Assembly: GCA_023442945.1 (NCBI GenBank)
Contig: JAEZWW010000058.1
Location: forward strand, 1 to 17,263
Direction of reading: 5' to 3'
Length of the DNA: 17,263 bases
Source: Pseudomonadota bacterium
Lineage (GTDB): Bacteria > Pseudomonadota > Gammaproteobacteria > Burkholderiales > Burkholderiaceae_C
The translations under genes were made by a program, and so were the position numbers. Below, piece by piece: positions 8,282 through 17,263 of this stretch. The notes under the pieces were generated by a model. The model was given only the letters and a program-made list of their open reading frames with translations. It was not told the origin of the DNA and did no database searches. Positions within the stretch are counted from its first letter, which is position 1, and every line of letters begins with the position of its first letter.

Positions 8282-8611
8282 TCAGTTGCGGTCGCGGCGC
8301 GGGGCGCGGATCGGGCAGTAGCCCGGCGCACAAGGCAGCGTGGGGGCGGCCACCAGCGCGTACGGCTTGATCGGGCGGTCTTCGATCAGCGTCATCGGGG
8401 GGTAGTAGGTCATGGCCGTGGGCGCGACGTAGCTGTTGGCCGCGACGGGGCGCCAGGTCGGGTTAAAGCCGCCCGCGTCGGGCATGCCGCGCTCTTTCCA
8501 GGGCGAATTGGGCAGCACGTCGTCGTCGTTGACCGCGTCGGGCACGGCATAGGCGTTGCCGGCCGCCAGCAGGACGGCGGAAATCAGCAGGGCAAAGGCT
8601 TTCATGTTCAT
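8282..8611 (-). CDS. Small secreted protein of unknown function
   Basis: 109 residues. A classic Sec signal peptide (MNMK, hydrophobic 5-18, cleavage AYA|V after 22) leads to a Pro-, Tyr- and Asp-rich mature region of about 87 residues. Features include NSPWKERGMPDAGGFNP, YYPP near residue 70, two Cys seven residues from one another near the end (LPCAPGYCP, possible disulfide), and a basic RRDRN tail. I do not recognise a family. GAGGGAG precedes the first ATG with about five-base spacing, which favours the first over the third codon (also ATG). It is divergent from the asparaginase gene and 169 bases upstream of the peroxiredoxin gene on the same strand, so joint transcription is possible but not shown. 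Confidence 0.75.
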   Translation of the reverse strand: MNMKAFALLISAVLLAAGNAYAVPDAVNDDDVLPNSPWKERGMPDAGGFNPTWRPVAANSYVAPTAMTYYPPMTLIEDRPIKPYALVAAPTLPCAPGYCPIRAPRRDRN

Positions 8612-8779
8612 TGGGCTCCCTCGCGCCAGAGCACGGCGCGGTCAGCAGATAGGTGGGCTGTGCAGGGCAGTGTAACGACTTGTGGGCGGCGGCCCTAGCG
8701 GTGCAGACCGCCAACGCGTGTCGGCGTGGCGCTGACGCTGCAACGTGCTCGCCACGACGGGCCTTTGCGGGCAGAAGGT

Positions 8780-8785
8780 CACAAT
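8780..8785 (+). promoter_or_regulatory. Possible -10 element just before asparaginase
   Basis: CACAAT at 8780-8785 lies seven bases before the ATG at 8793. If it is a -10 box, transcription would begin at about that ATG and the mRNA would be leaderless, starting the protein at 8793 instead of 8784. The same hexamer occurs before the Bug gene. There is no convincing -35, so this competes with the ribosome-binding-site reading. Confidence 0.25.
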
Positions 8786-9833
8786 GCGCGCCATGACCGC
8801 AGCCACTTCATCCGCCTCTTCGCTGACCATGCCCGGCCGCCGCCCCCGCATCGCCCTGGTCGCCACCGGCGGCACCATTGCCGGTGCCGGCACGGGGGGC
8901 GATGCCACACCGTCGGCGGCCTACCAATCGGCGGTGGTCACGGCCGACGCCCTGGTCGCTGGCGTGCCGGGCCTGGCGCGGCTGGCCGATCTGCGGGCGG
9001 AGCAGCTGTTCCAGATCGATTCGGCCGACTTCACCGACGCGCACCTGCTGAAGCTGGCGCGCCGCGTGGCCGCGCTGTGCGCCCAGCCCGACGTCGACGC
9101 GGTGGTCATCACCCACGGCACCGACACGATGGAGGAGACGGCGTACTTCCTGCACCTGACCGTGCCGACCGACAAGCCGATCGTCCTCACGGGCGCCATG
9201 CGGCCCGGCACGGCGCTGGCCGCCGACGGGCCGGCGAACCTGCTGCACGCGGTGGCAGTGGCGGCGCACCCGTCCAGCGCCGGGCGCGGCGTGCTGGTGG
9301 TGATGAACGAGGAGATTCACAGCGCGCGCGACGTGGCCAAGACCAACGCCATGCGGCTGGACGCGTTCAGCTCGCCGCACGGCGCGCTGGGCACGCTGGT
9401 GGAAGGCACGCCGCGCTGGTACCGCGGCCTGACGCGGCCGCACGCGCGCACCAGTGAGTTCGACATCGCCGCCATCGACGCGCTGCCCCTGGTCGGCGTG
9501 GTGGCGGGCCACGGCAATATGCGGCGCGAGCTGTTTGACGCCTGGGTCGCGGCCGGCGCGCGCGCCATCGTGCACACCGGTTTTGGCGGCGGCACCGTGC
9601 CCGCGTATTTGAAGACGCTGGTGGCCGAATTGGGCGCGCGCGGCGTGCCGGTGGTGCGTGCGTCGCGCGCGGGCGCCGGGCCGGTGATCCGCAACGCCAA
9701 CTTCAACGACGACGCGGCCGGCAGCGTGGTGGTGGACGACCAGAGCCCGCAGCGCGCGCGCCTGCTGGCGGCGCTGGCGCTGACGAAATCGTCCGACGTG
9801 GGCGCCTTGCAGCAGGTGTTTTTGCGCTACTGA
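8784..9833 (+). CDS. L-asparaginase, bacterial AnsA/AnsB fold
   Basis: 349 residues from ATG 8784. It hydrolyses L-asparagine (possibly glutamine) to aspartate and ammonia. All catalytic residues of the family are visible: TGGTIAG with nucleophile T31, Y47 in the flexible lid, S80 substrate contact, HGTDTMEETAYF with T113 and D114, and K186 in RDVAKTN. The sequence resembles the type II group, but the N-terminus has no hydrophobic signal peptide, so the enzyme should be cytoplasmic as predicted. AAGG five bases before 8784 favours that start; ATG 8793 and ATG 8829 and an upstream GTG at 8745 are alternatives. It is a single gene, divergent from the small secreted protein, followed by repeat copy C. 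No transporter or regulator is adjacent. Confidence 0.93.
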   Translation: MRAMTAATSSASSLTMPGRRPRIALVATGGTIAGAGTGGDATPSAAYQSAVVTADALVAGVPGLARLADLRAEQLFQIDSADFTDAHLLKLARRVAALCAQPDVDAVVITHGTDTMEETAYFLHLTVPTDKPIVLTGAMRPGTALAADGPANLLHAVAVAAHPSSAGRGVLVVMNEEIHSARDVAKTNAMRLDAFSSPHGALGTLVEGTPRWYRGLTRPHARTSEFDIAAIDALPLVGVVAGHGNMRRELFDAWVAAGARAIVHTGFGGGTVPAYLKTLVAELGARGVPVVRASRAGAGPVIRNANFNDDAAGSVVVDDQSPQRARLLAALALTKSSDVGALQQVFLRY

Positions 9834-9930
9834 GCGCGGTGCTTGGGTGCCCCTGGCAGCGCCCACGCGGCGCGGCGGCGGCCCAGGGCAAGCCATTGGG
9901 TGCACTGGGTCCGCCTCACATCGGCGTGCT

Positions 9931-9987
9931 GAATGCTATAAAAACAGAAGCTGCCTGCGCTGATGGTTGTAGGGATGGTGGCCTATT
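9931..9987 (+). repeat. Dispersed repeat, copy C
   Basis: The core AGCTGCCTGCGCTGAT at 9949-9964 differs from consensus at one position. It is preceded by GAATGCTATAAAAACAG and followed by GGTTGTAGGGATGGTGGCC, which align with copies B and E. It lies between the convergent stops of asparaginase and the TAXI gene. A nearby TTCGCTATTAATTCGG covers the TAXI stop codon. Confidence 0.7.
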
Positions 9988-9993
9988 TCGCTA

Positions 9994-11481
9994 TTAATTC
10001 GGCCGCTTGGCCAACAAGCGCCGCCGCACCTTGTCGATGTTGTTGCGCAGCGCAAACAGCTCTTCGGCGTGCGCCAGCGGCACGGCGATGCCGTTGGCCA
10101 CGCGGTCGAGTTCGTCCAACTCGTTCAGCAGCTCATTGCGCTCGCCCGTGCCTTCGTCGACCTTGGTTTCGATGGCACGCAGCCGCGCGTACCAGCGGAA
10201 CACGCGCCGGCGCACGCGGAAGGTGTACAGCGGCGGCACCACGCGCGACAGCGGCAGCAGCAACACGATCAAACCGCCGATCACCAGCCACATGCGGTCC
10301 AGCAGGTTGCTGGCCCAGAACGGCAGGTAACGCTGCCAGAACGGCGGCGTGCCGTTGATGGCGCGGTCACCCTCGGCGCTGACCGGCAACTCGCTGGTGC
10401 GCGTGTTGGGGAATTCGCGCGTGCCGTTCAGCCAGCCGGCGCGGCTGTGGATGGCCTGCGCGGCCTGCGCAAACAACTGGCGCAGCGCCGGGTGCGTGTC
10501 TTCACGCGACAGCAGCGACGTGGTGGCCGCCAGCAGCGTGACGTCCTCCGGCGGGATGTCCTTGGCCAGATCGGCCACGCCGCGCGGCAGCGTCACCGTG
10601 CTGAGGAAGGGAAAGCGCCGCGTGTATGCGTCGGCCTGGGCCAATTCCAGCGGCTGCACGCCGGGCGTGCGCAGCAGCTGGCGCACCACGGCGGACTGCG
10701 GGGCGCTGGTCAGCACCACGGCGTCCAGCTGGCCGGCCAAGAGCGCCTCGCCCGCTGCGTTGGGCGCCAGGTGCGACAGCTGCAGCTGGTCGGCGTTCAG
10801 GCCGTTGGCGCGCAGCAGGCGTTGCATCAGCTGCGGCACGCCGCTGCCGGCCTGGTCCACGTTGATGCGCAGGCGGCTGATCTGCGCCAGCGACTGCGGT
10901 TGCAGCGGGGGCGTGGGCGCTGGCGCCGACGCGGTGCGCGCCGGTGCTGAAGCGGCAGCCGATGCCCCTGCGGCAGGCGCCGCCAGCGCCTGCGGGCGGT
11001 AGAAGATCCACAGCGGCTCGTAGAACAGCGCGCCGAGCGAGAGCAGGGCGGTTTCGTCTTCGCTGGCCGGCTCGGCAGCGGCGGCCGGAGCCGACGCGCC
11101 CGACGCGGCCCCTTCCGGCGCCTGCGCCTGGCCCGAGCCATTGGCCGTCGCCGGCGCCGCGCCGCTGCCGCCGCGCACAAAGGCGACGTCGGCCTTGCCT
11201 TCGCGCAGCAGCTGCAGGTTGGCGACCGAGCCCTCCGTGGGGATCAGCTCGACCGTGATGCCTTCGCGCGCCAGCGCCGTGGCGTAGCGCTTGCCAAAAC
11301 CGGCGTAGGCACTGCCTTCCGGCCCCGTGGCCAGGCGCACGGTCTTGGGCGGCTGCGGGTCCAGCCACCAGTAGGCGGCGACCAGCAGACCCACCGCGAG
11401 GATGGCGACAGGCCCAGCGGACGCGAGCATGTCGCGCACACCCAGCACCCAGAGCATGATGGTTCTTCGCAAGGATCCCAT
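9994..11481 (-). CDS. Membrane-anchored TAXI-type (TRAP-related) solute receptor
   Basis: 495 residues. The periplasmic part matches TAXI receptors of TRAP transporters: RLATGPEGSAYAGFGKRYA (49-67, family: TGGTGGVYYPLG), ELIPTEGSVANLQLLREG (78-95) and ADVAFVRGG (97-105), then a second domain about 200-360. Unlike secreted TAXI proteins it keeps an N-terminal helix (about 24-40) and has a second helix (about 393-417). A basic, probably cytoplasmic tail with a coiled-coil-like stretch (about 433-490) follows. Two Ala/Pro/Ser-rich inserts (106-141 and 164-196) look disordered. No DctQ/DctM genes are visible, so transport is not supported; sensing or scaffolding is possible. It begins 21 bases after the P1 hydrolase stop on the same strand. 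No Shine-Dalgarno precedes ATG 11481; TAAAAT lies six bases upstream, and ATG 11457 is an alternative. Confidence 0.8.
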   Translation of the reverse strand: MGSLRRTIMLWVLGVRDMLASAGPVAILAVGLLVAAYWWLDPQPPKTVRLATGPEGSAYAGFGKRYATALAREGITVELIPTEGSVANLQLLREGKADVAFVRGGSGAAPATANGSGQAQAPEGAASGASAPAAAAEPASEDETALLSLGALFYEPLWIFYRPQALAAPAAGASAAASAPARTASAPAPTPPLQPQSLAQISRLRINVDQAGSGVPQLMQRLLRANGLNADQLQLSHLAPNAAGEALLAGQLDAVVLTSAPQSAVVRQLLRTPGVQPLELAQADAYTRRFPFLSTVTLPRGVADLAKDIPPEDVTLLAATTSLLSREDTHPALRQLFAQAAQAIHSRAGWLNGTREFPNTRTSELPVSAEGDRAINGTPPFWQRYLPFWASNLLDRMWLVIGGLIVLLLPLSRVVPPLYTFRVRRRVFRWYARLRAIETKVDEGTGERNELLNELDELDRVANGIAVPLAHAEELFALRNNIDKVRRRLLAKRPN

Positions 11482-11497
11482 CCGATGATTTTATGAG

Positions 11498-11546
11498 GCA
11501 ATTCAGCCTTTGGCGCTAGAACCACCTGCGCGAGCAGCTAGCAAAT
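11498..11546 (-). repeat. Dispersed repeat, copy D (end of the P1 hydrolase gene)
   Basis: ACCTGCGCGAGCAGCT at 11524-11539 is the reverse complement of the core with one change. On the minus strand the downstream part reads TCTAGCGCCAAAGGCTGAAT, aligning with TGTAGGGCCAGAGGGTGATT of copy B. The TGA in it is the stop codon of the P1 hydrolase gene, so this copy is coding. Confidence 0.65.
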
Positions 11547-12603
11547 CTGCAGCAGAAGGTAACCGCAATTCGCCTGCTTGCACGCCCTGCGCGGCCCGCA
11601 CGGCGTTGACGCAGGCGCGCGTCACCGCTTCACCGGCCATCACGCACAGCACGTTGAAATCCATGGCCTGCGACTGGCCGGTGGCCAGGGCGAACAGGGT
11701 GTCGCCGTCGCTCATGGTGTGCACCGGCCGGATGGCGCGCGCCAGGCCATCGTGGCCGGCGCCGGCCAGGCGCTGGCATTGCGCCTTGGTCAAGGGCGCG
11801 TCGGTGGCGACCACGCCGATGGTGGTGTTGGTGCCCGACAGCAGCGACAGCGGCGCTTCGCCCGCCAGCACGGCGGCCACGCTGCCGCGCAGCGCGTCGC
11901 CGCCCACCGTGCGCGCGCCGGCGATGGGCGCGCCCGTGGCCGGGTCGACCACGTCGCCCAGCGCGTTGACGGCGATCAGCGCGCCCACGGTCACGCCCTT
12001 CACCGTGACCGACGCGGTGCCGATGCCGCCCTTCATCGCGTACGGCATGCCGAACAGCTTGCCCACGGTGGCGCCTGCGCCCGCGCCCACATTGCCCTGC
12101 GCCAGCGGCACGCTGGACGCGGCGGCGCAGGCGGCTTCGCCCGCAGCGGCGTCGGGGCGGATGCGCGCGTCGCCCACATGCAGATCGAACAGCACAGCCG
12201 CGGGCACGATCGGCACGATCTGCCCGGGCGCTGCGCCCACCGGCAGACCGATGCCGCGTTCGCCCAGCCAGCGCATCACACCGCCGGCCGCGTCCAGGCC
12301 CCAGGCGCTGCCGCCGGTCAGCAGCACGGCGTGCACCACGCCGACCAGGTTGGCGGGGTCCAGCAGATCGGTTTCGCGCGTGCCGGGGGCCGCACCACGC
12401 ACGTCCACGCCGCCCACCGCGCCCTGCGGCGCGATGACCACGCTGCAGCCGGTGGGGCGGCGCGTGTCGGTGAAATGGCCGGCTTGCAGGCCAAGCACCT
12501 GGGTGATGCCGCCGGCGTGCGGCAGGGGAGAGGCGAGGGAGGATGCGGTGGAGGCGGGCATGCGCAGGCGGCGACAAGCGGGCAAAGCGGACGAATCGGC
12601 CAT
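11503..12603 (-). CDS. P1-family N-terminal-nucleophile hydrolase (DmpA/NylC-like)
   Basis: 366 residues, normal for the family. P1 (S58) enzymes are made as one chain and cut themselves into alpha and beta chains; the new N-terminal Ser or Thr is the nucleophile, and substrates include aminopeptides, beta-peptides and nylon oligomers. Visible family marks are the PTGCSVV opening, LTGGSAWGLDAAGGV 95-109, PIVPAAVLFDL 131-141, QGNVGAGAGATVGK 169-182, KGGIGTASV 191-199 and VNALGDVVDP 212-221. The cleavage site should be GTN|TT at N259-T260, a Thr nucleophile as in NylC rather than the Ser of DmpA. ATG 12603 has only a poor ribosome binding site (GGGGGC); ATG 12561 is an alternative. No signal peptide. 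The last dozen codons and stop lie in repeat copy D. It precedes the TAXI gene by 21 bases; the substrate is unknown. Confidence 0.9.
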   Translation of the reverse strand: MADSSALPACRRLRMPASTASSLASPLPHAGGITQVLGLQAGHFTDTRRPTGCSVVIAPQGAVGGVDVRGAAPGTRETDLLDPANLVGVVHAVLLTGGSAWGLDAAGGVMRWLGERGIGLPVGAAPGQIVPIVPAAVLFDLHVGDARIRPDAAAGEAACAAASSVPLAQGNVGAGAGATVGKLFGMPYAMKGGIGTASVTVKGVTVGALIAVNALGDVVDPATGAPIAGARTVGGDALRGSVAAVLAGEAPLSLLSGTNTTIGVVATDAPLTKAQCQRLAGAGHDGLARAIRPVHTMSDGDTLFALATGQSQAMDFNVLCVMAGEAVTRACVNAVRAAQGVQAGELRLPSAADLLAARAGGSSAKG

Positions 12604-12747
12604 GGTAGCGCGCCCCCAAGGCAGAGCGCGGTCCGTCGCCAGCGCGACTGACGGCCAGGCGCGACAATCGCTAAGGTCAGATGCCTCTTTGCGCGGCGCC
12701 CCATGGCCGCGCGGCAGATCGCTTCGTTTTTCTTGTCAGGATTGCCC

Positions 12748-13296
12748 GTGCCCTTGTCTCCGCCCGCTCCCCGCACCCACCTCCACGACCGTGCCGTCAA
12801 CTTCAGCGGCTACCAGCGCGAAGACGGGTTGTGGGACATCGAAGCCGAGCTGCGCGACACCAAGACCATGCCCTTCACCATCCCGGGCGAAGACACCCGC
12901 GCGCCGGGCGAGCCGATCCACGGCATGCGCATCCGCCTGACGGTGGACGACCAGACCGTGGTGCGGGCGATCGAGGTGGCCATGGACCACGTGCCGCACA
13001 GCCCTTGCCCCGAGGCCGCCGCGCCCATGCAGCGCATGGTGGGCGCCTGCCTGTCGCGCGGCTGGCGCCGGTCGATCGACGAGCACCTGGGCGGCATCCA
13101 GGGCTGCACGCATTTGCGCGAGCTGTTGTTCAACATGGCCACGGCCGCGTTCCAGACCATGGTGCGCAGCCTGGTCGTGCCCAATGGCGTGCCGCCGCCG
13201 TTTCTGGGCAAGTGCAAGACCTGGGACTTCGACAGTCCGACGGTGGAGAAGATCTACCCCATGTTCTTCCAGCGCCAGCACGAGCGTGTGGACTGA
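12748..13296 (+). CDS. DUF2889 domain protein
   Basis: 182 residues from GTG 12748. The sequence shows the DUF2889 pattern: LHDRAVNFSGYQREDGLWD, DTKTMPF, GEPIHGMRIRLTVDDQ, PCPEAAAPMQRMVG, GWRRSIDEHLGGIQGCTHL, then a final conserved AFQTMV. His, Cys and Asp residues are conserved across the family, but no biochemical role is known to me. I chose GTG because AGGA lies six bases before it and the product begins MPLSPPAPR, fitting the family N-terminus. ATG 12703 would add 15 hydrophobic residues (MAARQIASFFLSG) without a good ribosome binding site. It is divergent from the P1 hydrolase and stands alone; repeat copy E lies downstream. Confidence 0.85.
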   Translation: MPLSPPAPRTHLHDRAVNFSGYQREDGLWDIEAELRDTKTMPFTIPGEDTRAPGEPIHGMRIRLTVDDQTVVRAIEVAMDHVPHSPCPEAAAPMQRMVGACLSRGWRRSIDEHLGGIQGCTHLRELLFNMATAAFQTMVRSLVVPNGVPPPFLGKCKTWDFDSPTVEKIYPMFFQRQHERVD

Positions 13297-13425
13297 GGCG
13301 GGGGAAGGGCGTCTGCTTGGGGCGCGATAGCCGGTCAATCGGCATCGGGTTGGACGGCCCCTGGAGTCCCAGCGCGTGCGTGCGCAGCGGCGGTCTGGCG
13401 GCGGCCTGGATGCCGGCTTATGAAG

Positions 13426-13484
13426 AAAAAGGCCGGCTGGCCCTAGAGCCATCTGCGCAAGCAGCTATACAAAAAATAGCAAGC
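13426..13484 (-). repeat. Dispersed repeat, copy E (best preserved)
   Basis: On the plus strand the core reads ATCTGCGCAAGCAGCT at 13451-13466. It is preceded by GGCCGGCTGGCCCTAGAGCC and followed by ATACAAAAAATAGCAAG. GCTAT (13464-13468) and ATAGC (13476-13480) form a perfect inverted repeat, and GGCC-GGCT-GGCC (13431-13442) can form a second small hairpin. It lies between the convergent DUF2889 and GNAT genes and may help end their transcripts. Confidence 0.8.
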
Positions 13485-13514
13485 GGCGAGCGAGGGCAAC
13501 GCGCGTGGCGCGCC

Positions 13515-14030
13515 TTACAACCACTTCTGCATCAGCAGCGCGTGCCCTTCTGCCGGGTCGAGCACGTAAGGCGCGAAGCCGAAGCGCTCGTAGCTGCGCA
13601 GGGCGCGCTGGTTGCCGGACAGCACTTCCAGCGTCAGCTTGCAGCAACCGCGTTCGCGGGCATGCGCTTCGCACGCGGCCAGCAGGGCTTGGCCAACGCC
13701 GCGTGCGCGGTGGGCCGGCAGCACGGCCAGATCGTGCACGTTCATCAGCGGCCGCGCCTTGAAGGTGGAATAGCCTTCGATGGTGTTGATCAGGCCCACC
13801 GGCGCGTCGCTCAGCCAGGCGATGAAGCTGGCCGCCGAGGGCAGCCGCTCCAGGTCGTCGCACAGGCGCGTCTTGACGTCTGCTGCCAGCGGTTCACCGC
13901 CGCCCATCGGGTCCTGCGCGTAGGCGTCCAGGAGATCGACCAGCGCCGCGCGGTCACGCGTATCGGCGTAGTCGACGCGACGGACCTGCAGCGCGGGCGC
14001 AGCATCGCGGGGGGCGGCTGGTGCGGACAC
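13515..14030 (-). CDS. GNAT-family N-acetyltransferase
   Basis: 171 residues, a usual GNAT length. The acetyl-CoA binding motif A is clear: VHDLAVLPAHRARGVGQALL (98-117), with R108-A-R-G-V-G113 forming the pyrophosphate loop. The following helix, the LTLEVLSGNQRALRSYERFG stretch (132-151) with N140 and Y147, and the final strand are also typical. The acceptor substrate cannot be told. The start is GTG 14030 with no clear ribosome binding site, 41 bases after the stop of the periplasmic hypothetical gene, so translation may depend on readthrough transcription from that gene. It is the last gene of the gcvP-side minus-strand run and converges on DUF2889. Confidence 0.88.
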   Translation of the reverse strand: MSAPAAPRDAAPALQVRRVDYADTRDRAALVDLLDAYAQDPMGGGEPLAADVKTRLCDDLERLPSAASFIAWLSDAPVGLINTIEGYSTFKARPLMNVHDLAVLPAHRARGVGQALLAACEAHARERGCCKLTLEVLSGNQRALRSYERFGFAPYVLDPAEGHALLMQKWL

Positions 14031-14071
14031 GGTGGGGGCGATCGGCGGCGGTGGCTGGCCGCCTTGTTGGC

Positions 14072-14650
14072 TTACTTGGACGCCTTGCCGTCGGCAGCCT
14101 TGGCCGATGGGGCTTTGGCGCCGCCCATCAGGGCGGCCTGAATGCGGTCCTTGTTCGCCGTCATGTAGGCGATGTTGGCGGCGTTGGTGCCGGCTTCTTC
14201 GGGCGTCTTGGGCTTCATCTCGGCGGCGACACCGGCGCGCATGATGGCGATCATGGTCATGACGTAGTCGCGCGCCGAAATCTGGTGCTTGTCCAACAGG
14301 GCCTTGGCCTTGGGCTCACTGTTCAGGCCGCTCGCCCAGCCGTCCAGCGTGGTGGCGCCCTTGCCGATCCCGCTGATTTTCTGCTCGCGCGCGTCCTTCA
14401 CCAGCGCCAGGGCGCGGTCCACGGTTTCGTTGGTCAGGGTGTAGGTGCGCAGGGCGGTTTCGTCGGCGGCGGACAGCTTGGTGCCGCCTTTCTGCGCGGG
14501 CGCCTCGGCCTTGGCGGGGGCTTCGGTCTTTTGGGCCATGGCCACGCCACTGCCCAGCCACAGGGCGGCGCCGACCAGCACGGAGGTGGCGGCCGTCAGC
14601 CACAGCGGACGCGACAGGTTGCGGGGCAAGATCTGGGGGGAAGTCGACAT
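14072..14650 (-). CDS. Exported protein of unknown function
   Basis: 192 residues from ATG 14650. An in-frame ATG at 14758 would add 36 Arg- and Cys-rich residues that do not look like a protein start, so the later start is preferred. The N-terminus has a basic segment (PRNLSRPLW), a hydrophobic stretch about 19-36 and a cleavage-like AMA|QK. Then comes a Lys/Ala/Pro linker, a mainly helical domain about 60-170 (LTNETVDRALALVKDAR; ISARDYVMTMIAIMRAGVAA; NIAYMTANKDRI) and an Ala/Lys-rich tail. I do not recognise a named family; it resembles periplasmic conserved hypotheticals of proteobacteria. GGAG lies about 12 bases before the ATG, rather far. It lies 137 bases after gcvP and 41 before the GNAT gene. 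Confidence 0.72.
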   Translation of the reverse strand: MSTSPQILPRNLSRPLWLTAATSVLVGAALWLGSGVAMAQKTEAPAKAEAPAQKGGTKLSAADETALRTYTLTNETVDRALALVKDAREQKISGIGKGATTLDGWASGLNSEPKAKALLDKHQISARDYVMTMIAIMRAGVAAEMKPKTPEEAGTNAANIAYMTANKDRIQAALMGGAKAPSAKAADGKASK

Positions 14651-14787
14651 CAGAAAAAAGGCTCCGAAAAGCGAGCAAAAGAAGCGAGGGTAGCGGCAAC
14701 GCCACCCCCGCGCGTCAACAGGTGTAACGCGCCAGCCCCGCGTTGCGCTGACCGGCATGGGCCGCGCGGCCTGCCTGCCGCGCCGCT

Positions 14788-17263
<2,476 letters not shown>

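Noticed and set aside
14713..14718. TTGACG on the minus strand as a -35 for the exported hypothetical gene
   Set aside because: No acceptable -10 lies at 16-18 bases; only TACCCT at about 20 bases.
14651..14758. Upstream start for the exported hypothetical protein
   Set aside because: It adds an Arg/Cys-rich stretch before a normal signal peptide and has no ribosome binding site.
14760..14771. GGCCGCGCGGCC palindrome after gcvP
   Set aside because: It is short, has no T run and no loop, and is expected by chance at this GC content; not called a terminator.

Overview
The window is ordinary, gene-dense chromosome from a high-GC betaproteobacterium, most likely Burkholderiales/Comamonadaceae. 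This rests on the strong GC bias at third codon positions, an orphan Bug-type solute receptor, a DUF2889 protein, a TAXI-type receptor, and a short dispersed repeat of a kind I associate from memory with that family. No rRNA, tRNA, CRISPR, prophage, transposase or toxin-antitoxin genes are visible.

Layout. The left edge holds the 3' end of an unidentified plus-strand gene (1-149). It converges on rhlE, a DEAD-box RNA helicase on the minus strand (271-2166), across a strong hairpin terminator. A 457-base divergent gap separates rhlE from ettA, the ABC-F translation factor (2624-4285, plus). ettA converges on an acyltransferase-3 membrane protein (4376-5512, minus) across a shared bidirectional terminator. 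Four minus-strand genes for exported proteins follow: an Ala-rich lipoprotein (5854-6204), a Bug-family periplasmic receptor (6369-7409), an exported PrxQ/BCP-type peroxiredoxin (7561-8112) and a small secreted protein (8282-8611). A plus-strand L-asparaginase (8784-9833) comes next.

The second half has a minus-strand pair, a P1-family (DmpA/NylC-like) self-processing hydrolase (12603-11503) followed by a membrane-anchored TAXI-type receptor (11481-9994). A divergent DUF2889 gene lies at 12748-13296 (plus). The right side is a minus-strand run reading gcvP (glycine dehydrogenase, 5' end outside the window), a periplasmic hypothetical protein, and a GNAT acetyltransferase.

Functions. Most genes are independent housekeeping or envelope functions: RNA remodelling (RhlE), translation control (EttA), one-carbon/glycine catabolism (GcvP), amide hydrolysis (asparaginase, P1 hydrolase) and solute sensing or binding (Bug, TAXI). 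I see no multi-gene defence or biosynthetic system.

The most notable unexplained structure is a dispersed repeat with core AGCTGCYYGCGCAGAT, present in seven diverged copies across the window. One copy abuts the ettA start, one lies beside the ettA terminator, one runs into a terminator, and two lie in intergenic gaps. One forms the C-terminal codons and stop codon of the P1 hydrolase gene, and one lies inside the gcvP reading frame.
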